From the NCBI GenBank assembly GCA_020636675.1, contig JACJXK010000011.1, positions 1 through 64,000 of the forward strand: 64,000 nt of DNA, read 5' to 3'. The notes beneath the pieces were generated by a model. The model saw nothing but the letters and a program-made list of their open reading frames with translations, had not been told where the DNA came from and searched no databases. Shown one piece after another: positions 60,849-64,000 of this stretch; position 1 is the stretch's first letter; every line of letters begins with the position of its first letter. The stretch is from Prevotellaceae bacterium. Its GTDB lineage: Bacteria; Bacteroidota; Bacteroidia; Bacteroidales; Paludibacteraceae. The position numbers were made by a program, and so were the translations under genes.

Positions 60849-61037
60849 CTAAACCAGGAAAGTTCCTTCCTTCTTTTTTACGACACGAATAGCCACAAAA
60901 GAGAAAAGCTCCCACTCATAGAAACCAACGGACATCATGAGCTTGACATTTTCATCAAGCGAATGAAATACTACATCCAAGCCCACACAAGAGGATTGTC
61001 TCTGATGCAATCGGTAATGGATGTCTATTCCCTCCAT
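60849..61037 (-). CDS. Possible small protein between tig and clpP
   Basis: A 62-codon frame (MEGIDIHYRLHQRQSSCVGL, then DVVFHSLDENVKLMMSVGFY, then EWELFSFVAIRVVKKKEGTF LV) reads in the direction of its neighbours. I do not recognise it, and no promoter was seen upstream. Composition is protein-like, but the frame could be chance. Confidence 0.3.
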   Translation of the reverse strand: MEGIDIHYRLHQRQSSCVGLDVVFHSLDENVKLMMSVGFYEWELFSFVAIRVVKKKEGTFLV

Positions 61038-61193
61038 TTTTAATATATGTGCGACCGATTGCGAATAGAACGACCTTATTGACTTCCTATTTTCAGAATA
61101 AGGACAACGCGATTTTGCTTTTTAAGGAATCATTGCCAATTCCATCAAAACAGGTACAAAAGAAATTCATTCTTTTCAAATAGTCAAAAAAAA

Positions 61194-61218
61194 TCCCGGT
61201 AAAATGACTTTACCGGGA
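61194..61218 (-). terminator. Terminator after tig
   Basis: TCCCGGTAAA and TTTACCGGGA form a perfect 10-bp stem around ATGAC, followed on the minus strand by a run of T residues. It lies 40 bases past the tig stop and separates tig from clpP transcription. Confidence 0.88.
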
Positions 61219-61257
61219 CTGAAATTTTATGTTTTATAACATATTCCCTATTTCGGG

Positions 61258-62610
61258 TTATTTTTCTTCGAACATCTTATTAAACTCGTCCAAAGAAATG
61301 CTCTTCGTATTCAATTTGACAGCAGATTTGATTACAGCGATAACCTTGTCTTCTACCACTTTGTCTACGATATTATTCAAATTTTCCTTCTTACCCAACA
61401 TATCCTTCACATACCCTTCTAAAACATCGTCAGGAACAGACATCATGCCATATTGAGCAAATTGAGCCTTGGCTGTCTTCTTTGCGAACTCCTTCAAATC
61501 GGCATCTTCTACCTTGACATTATTGTCGGCAGCGATCTTCTCCTTGATGAGGTGCCACTTCAAATCCTCTACCATCTTAGGATAGTCGTTGTCCAATGCT
61601 TCCTTCGTAACCTTCTCGTTCGTAGACAGCACCCAACGTTTCAAGAAATCGTCAGGGAACGCTACACCGTCCAACTTCTTCAGGAAAGCAGCTCTTGCAT
61701 CCATCATCAATTTGAAATCGGTATCGATAGACAAAGACGACTTCAACTCGTCCTGAATCTTTTGTTTGAACTCCTCTTCACTCTTAACAACATCCTTACC
61801 GAATGCCTTGTCAAAGAAATCTTGGTTCAACTCAGCCTCCTTATAACGGGTGATACCCTTTACGGAAAACTGGAAGTCGCCGGTCACGTCAGCAACCTTA
61901 TCCTTCGCTATCTTCAACAGAGATGCGATTTCGTTCTCGTTTTCGAAAGCCTTCTTAGGATTGAAAACGACAATGCCGTCCTTTTTCACACCAACGAACA
62001 AAGCCTTCTGAGCGTCATCCTTCATATATTTAGGACAAAGCACTACATCGTTTACTGCAAGTCCGCCTTCTTTGGCATTTCCGTTTTCCAACTCAACTAC
62101 GTCACCCTTCACAACGTCAGCTTCGGCGATATCATCAGCCTGATCGTAGCTGCCTAAACGGCCAGTGTAAGACTTGATGGTGTTTTCCATCATCTTCTCG
62201 TCTATAGTTATGTCGTAGTAAGGCAATGAAACCTTCTTGTTCAATTCAACGCTGAAATCAGGAGCGATAGCGATATCGAATACGAACTCGAATGTCTCTT
62301 GCGTATCCAAATCCAAAGATTTCTGAGATTCGCTAGGCATTGGCTCGCCCAAAACCTTCACATTGTTTTCCTTTATATAAGAAAGTATCTTGTCTGAAAC
62401 CAACTTATTCAATTCATCTAAAAGAACTGCCTTGCCATACATCTTCTTCACAAGGGCAGCGGGTACATGACCCGGACGGAATCCAGGAACACTTGCCTTC
62501 TGACGATAGGAACGTAAGGTCTTCTCAACCTTCTCCTCATAATCGTTCTTTTCAACAAGCAACGTAAGCGTTGCGTTTACTTCGTCGATATTTTTTCTTT
62601 CGATATTCAT
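61258..62610 (-). CDS. tig: Trigger factor, ribosome-associated chaperone
   Basis: A 450-residue trigger factor. The ribosome-binding N-terminal domain starts MNIERKNIDEVNATLTLLVE and contains the signature SVPGFRPGHVPAALVKKMYG near residue 46. The FKBP-like region follows at about 150-240 (AEADVVKGDVVELENG), then the long helical C-terminal domain. The frame is open to an ATG at 62697, but the family start is at 62610. A good promoter lies 123 bases upstream. Confidence 0.95.
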   Translation of the reverse strand: MNIERKNIDEVNATLTLLVEKNDYEEKVEKTLRSYRQKASVPGFRPGHVPAALVKKMYGKAVLLDELNKLVSDKILSYIKENNVKVLGEPMPSESQKSLDLDTQETFEFVFDIAIAPDFSVELNKKVSLPYYDITIDEKMMENTIKSYTGRLGSYDQADDIAEADVVKGDVVELENGNAKEGGLAVNDVVLCPKYMKDDAQKALFVGVKKDGIVVFNPKKAFENENEIASLLKIAKDKVADVTGDFQFSVKGITRYKEAELNQDFFDKAFGKDVVKSEEEFKQKIQDELKSSLSIDTDFKLMMDARAAFLKKLDGVAFPDDFLKRWVLSTNEKVTKEALDNDYPKMVEDLKWHLIKEKIAADNNVKVEDADLKEFAKKTAKAQFAQYGMMSVPDDVLEGYVKDMLGKKENLNNIVDKVVEDKVIAVIKSAVKLNTKSISLDEFNKMFEEK

Positions 62611-62732
62611 TTTATAATACTTATTGTTAGTTTTCAACCTAAATCCAGCTATAAAAACTCGATGTAAAAGCTTCCTTCTATTTTTCACAATCGGCATTTC
62701 TACTGAAAAACAACCAATTATGAATCAGCGTG

Positions 62733-62740
62733 CAAAATTA
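62733..62740 (-). promoter_or_regulatory. Predicted -7 element of tig
   Basis: On the minus strand TAATTTTG fits TAnnTTTG. TTGG, 18 bases before it, can serve as the -33 box. Confidence 0.6.
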
Positions 62741-62892
62741 ATAAAAAAGAATCAATAACCAACCCAATCATTATATTTTGCGCAAAAAATCTTGTTGTTT
62801 TTACGCAACGACATGGCAGCCGGATATCATAAAGAGAAGCCTTTTTCTGTTTTCCAACCCAACTACACGGGAAGATTGTCCTTGCTAAAAAG

Positions 62893-62928
62893 GGAAAAGT
62901 CCCGAAGAACGAACTTCGGGACTTTTCC
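62893..62928 (-). terminator. Terminator after the coiled-coil lipoprotein gene
   Basis: GGAAAAGTCCCGAAG and CTTCGGGACTTTTCC form a perfect 15-bp stem around a 6-base loop. It lies 24 bases past the stop of the gene at 62952. Confidence 0.85.
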
Positions 62929-62951
62929 TATAAAAATAATTCGATAATCTA

Positions 62952-63803
62952 CTAGTTGATTTGGATAACAAGGATTCTTGAATTACCCCAGAATGCAGAG
63001 TAATCGTTGATCTTGAAAACCAAGTTCTTGTCTGATGCGGACTTCTTTGTCATAGAGTAAGAAGATGCTGGGTGAGAAGTGTAAAGTTTTGCCTTCTTCG
63101 AACCAAGCTCCATTCCAGAGAACTCACGGATGTCAATCTTGGTGAAGATGTTCTTGTTAACCTTAACTGATTTAAGGTCACCTTCTTTCAAACCTTTAGC
63201 TTTCAACTCTTTCTTCGTGCCTATGATGTACCATGCAGTGTTCAGTTCTTCGTCCTGAGCCTTGATAGCAGCAGCTTGTTGAGAAGAAACGTTATCCAAC
63301 GAGTCTCTCATCTGTTGAAGAGAAGCAACAGCGTCGTCAAGTTCCTTGATCTTGATATCCTTAGCCTCCAACTGAGTCTTCAACTCTGCAATTTCAGCAG
63401 CTTGCTTCTTCAAGTCGCTCTTCAAACCAGCAACGATTCCCTTGAATTTGGCAGCTTGTCCCTTTGCGTTAGCAAGGTCTGACTCCAACTGAGCGATTTG
63501 TTGCTTGCTGTTCTTGATAGCCTCATTGATTGTCTGTAGGTCTTGGCTGATGCGGTCCTTGCTCTCAGAAGTAACGCCCTCGGCTCCTTGAACATTATCA
63601 ATGATACCCAACTCCGTCTCCTTAATGCTCTTGATGTTTGACTGCACCTCAGCAATAATAGACAAATAACTGTTCATCTCTGCCTCCGTCTGATCCTTCA
63701 CCTGTTGGATGGAGTCTCTTTGGAACGTCAAACGTTTGATTTCTTCCTGATTACAAGAAATCATTAAAAATGCGATCAACGCACCTAAAATCACTTTTTT
63801 CAT
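62952..63803 (-). CDS. Coiled-coil lipoprotein of unknown function
   Basis: A 283-residue lipoprotein: MKKVILGALIAFLMISCNQE has a lipobox ending at Cys17. Residues 20-185 are one long predicted coiled coil (for example KQQIAQLESDLANAKGQAAK and IAELKTQLEAKDIKIKELDD). The C-terminal part (about 190-283) is a small globular domain with NTAWYIIGTKKELKAKGL and SHPASSYSMTKKSASDKNLV. This architecture is common in Bacteroidota, but no function is established. A promoter-like element lies upstream and a terminator downstream, so it is likely monocistronic. Confidence 0.8.
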   Translation of the reverse strand: MKKVILGALIAFLMISCNQEEIKRLTFQRDSIQQVKDQTEAEMNSYLSIIAEVQSNIKSIKETELGIIDNVQGAEGVTSESKDRISQDLQTINEAIKNSKQQIAQLESDLANAKGQAAKFKGIVAGLKSDLKKQAAEIAELKTQLEAKDIKIKELDDAVASLQQMRDSLDNVSSQQAAAIKAQDEELNTAWYIIGTKKELKAKGLKEGDLKSVKVNKNIFTKIDIREFSGMELGSKKAKLYTSHPASSYSMTKKSASDKNLVFKINDYSAFWGNSRILVIQIN

Positions 63804-63894
63804 TTTCTCTTTTTATTAGTTACTTATTAGTGTTTATCTCAAAATTTTCAATGTCATTTATCTTTTGCCAATACCAAACGAATAAAATAACGCT

Positions 63895-63902
63895 CAAATT
63901 TA
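63895..63902 (-). promoter_or_regulatory. Predicted -7 element of the lipoprotein gene
   Basis: On the minus strand TAAATTTG fits TAnnTTTG; the predicted leader is about 85 bases. Confidence 0.5.
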
Positions 63903-63966
63903 TATTTTATTTGGTTATCCGTTAAATTTATTTTCAAAATTCTTGACAATCACATCAAAACGAGGA

Positions 63967-64000
63967 TCAATCCTCCTCATTTTCCAACTCTTCCTTAGAT
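63967..64000 (-). CDS. 3' end of a further minus-strand gene (frame uncertain)
   Basis: Two minus-strand frames enter from the window edge. One reads SKEELENEED and stops at 63967; its acidic tail looks like a natural C-terminus. The other reads LRKSWKMRRIDPRFDVIVKN, then FENKFNG, and stops later near 63918. Too little is visible to choose or to name the gene. Confidence 0.3.
   Translation of the reverse strand, partial: SKEELENEED

Overview
This is chromosomal DNA of a Bacteroidota bacterium, most likely order Bacteroidales. Several things point there: Bacteroidota-type promoters (TAnnTTTG in place of a -10 box), few Shine-Dalgarno sites, C-terminal type IX secretion (T9SS) sorting domains, a Bacteroidota-only type VI secretion locus (T6SSiii), the glycogen trio debranching enzyme / GT4 synthase / GH57, and the TamL lipoprotein. 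I cannot name the genus.

Layout. 0-7.7 kb: the 3' end of a sigma-70 factor gene, an HPPK-like gene, obgE-pgeF, an N-carbamoylputrescine amidase, recJ and a ClC channel with CBS domains. 8.2-10.9 kb: a secreted GH26-CBM-GH5 mannanase with a T9SS sorting domain. 11-19 kb: a small secreted protein, the three-gene glycogen cluster and an alpha/beta hydrolase. 19-22.6 kb: a ribbon-helix-helix relic without a start codon, a zinc peptidase, a BadF-type kinase overlapping rimM, and a compact promoter/28-codon ORF/terminator unit. 23.3-24.4 kb: two small secreted proteins with related N-termini.

24.6-39.1 kb: a T6SSiii locus, all on the minus strand. Transcription order is tssE-F-N-K-G-(Q-like)-(O-like)-P-R, then a 580-base gap with a decayed hcp copy, then tssD(hcp)-B-C-I(vgrG). 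Baseplate (E, F, G, K), Bacteroidota membrane complex (N, O/Q-like, P, R), sheath (B, C), tube (D) and spike (I) are present. The sheath-recycling ATPase TssH/ClpV and any clear effector or immunity pair are not in the window.

40-50 kb: valS, a frameshifted leucine-rich-repeat gene followed by decayed sequence, an AAA-ATPase/PD-(D/E)XK protein, an aldehyde dehydrogenase, an exported isochorismatase-fold hydrolase, a MerR regulator with a MerR-type promoter, and an MBL-fold lipoprotein. 50.2-50.8 kb: an integrase remnant beside tRNA-Arg(UCU). 50.9-64 kb: tamL, glmM, a LysM glucosaminidase, cytidine deaminase, the tig-clpP-clpX-recQ cluster, a coiled-coil lipoprotein and the end of one more gene.

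Across these regions an intergenic fold-back repeat family (about 150-400 bp) occurs six times. It has no convincing coding capacity and is the most conspicuous structure not explained by genes.
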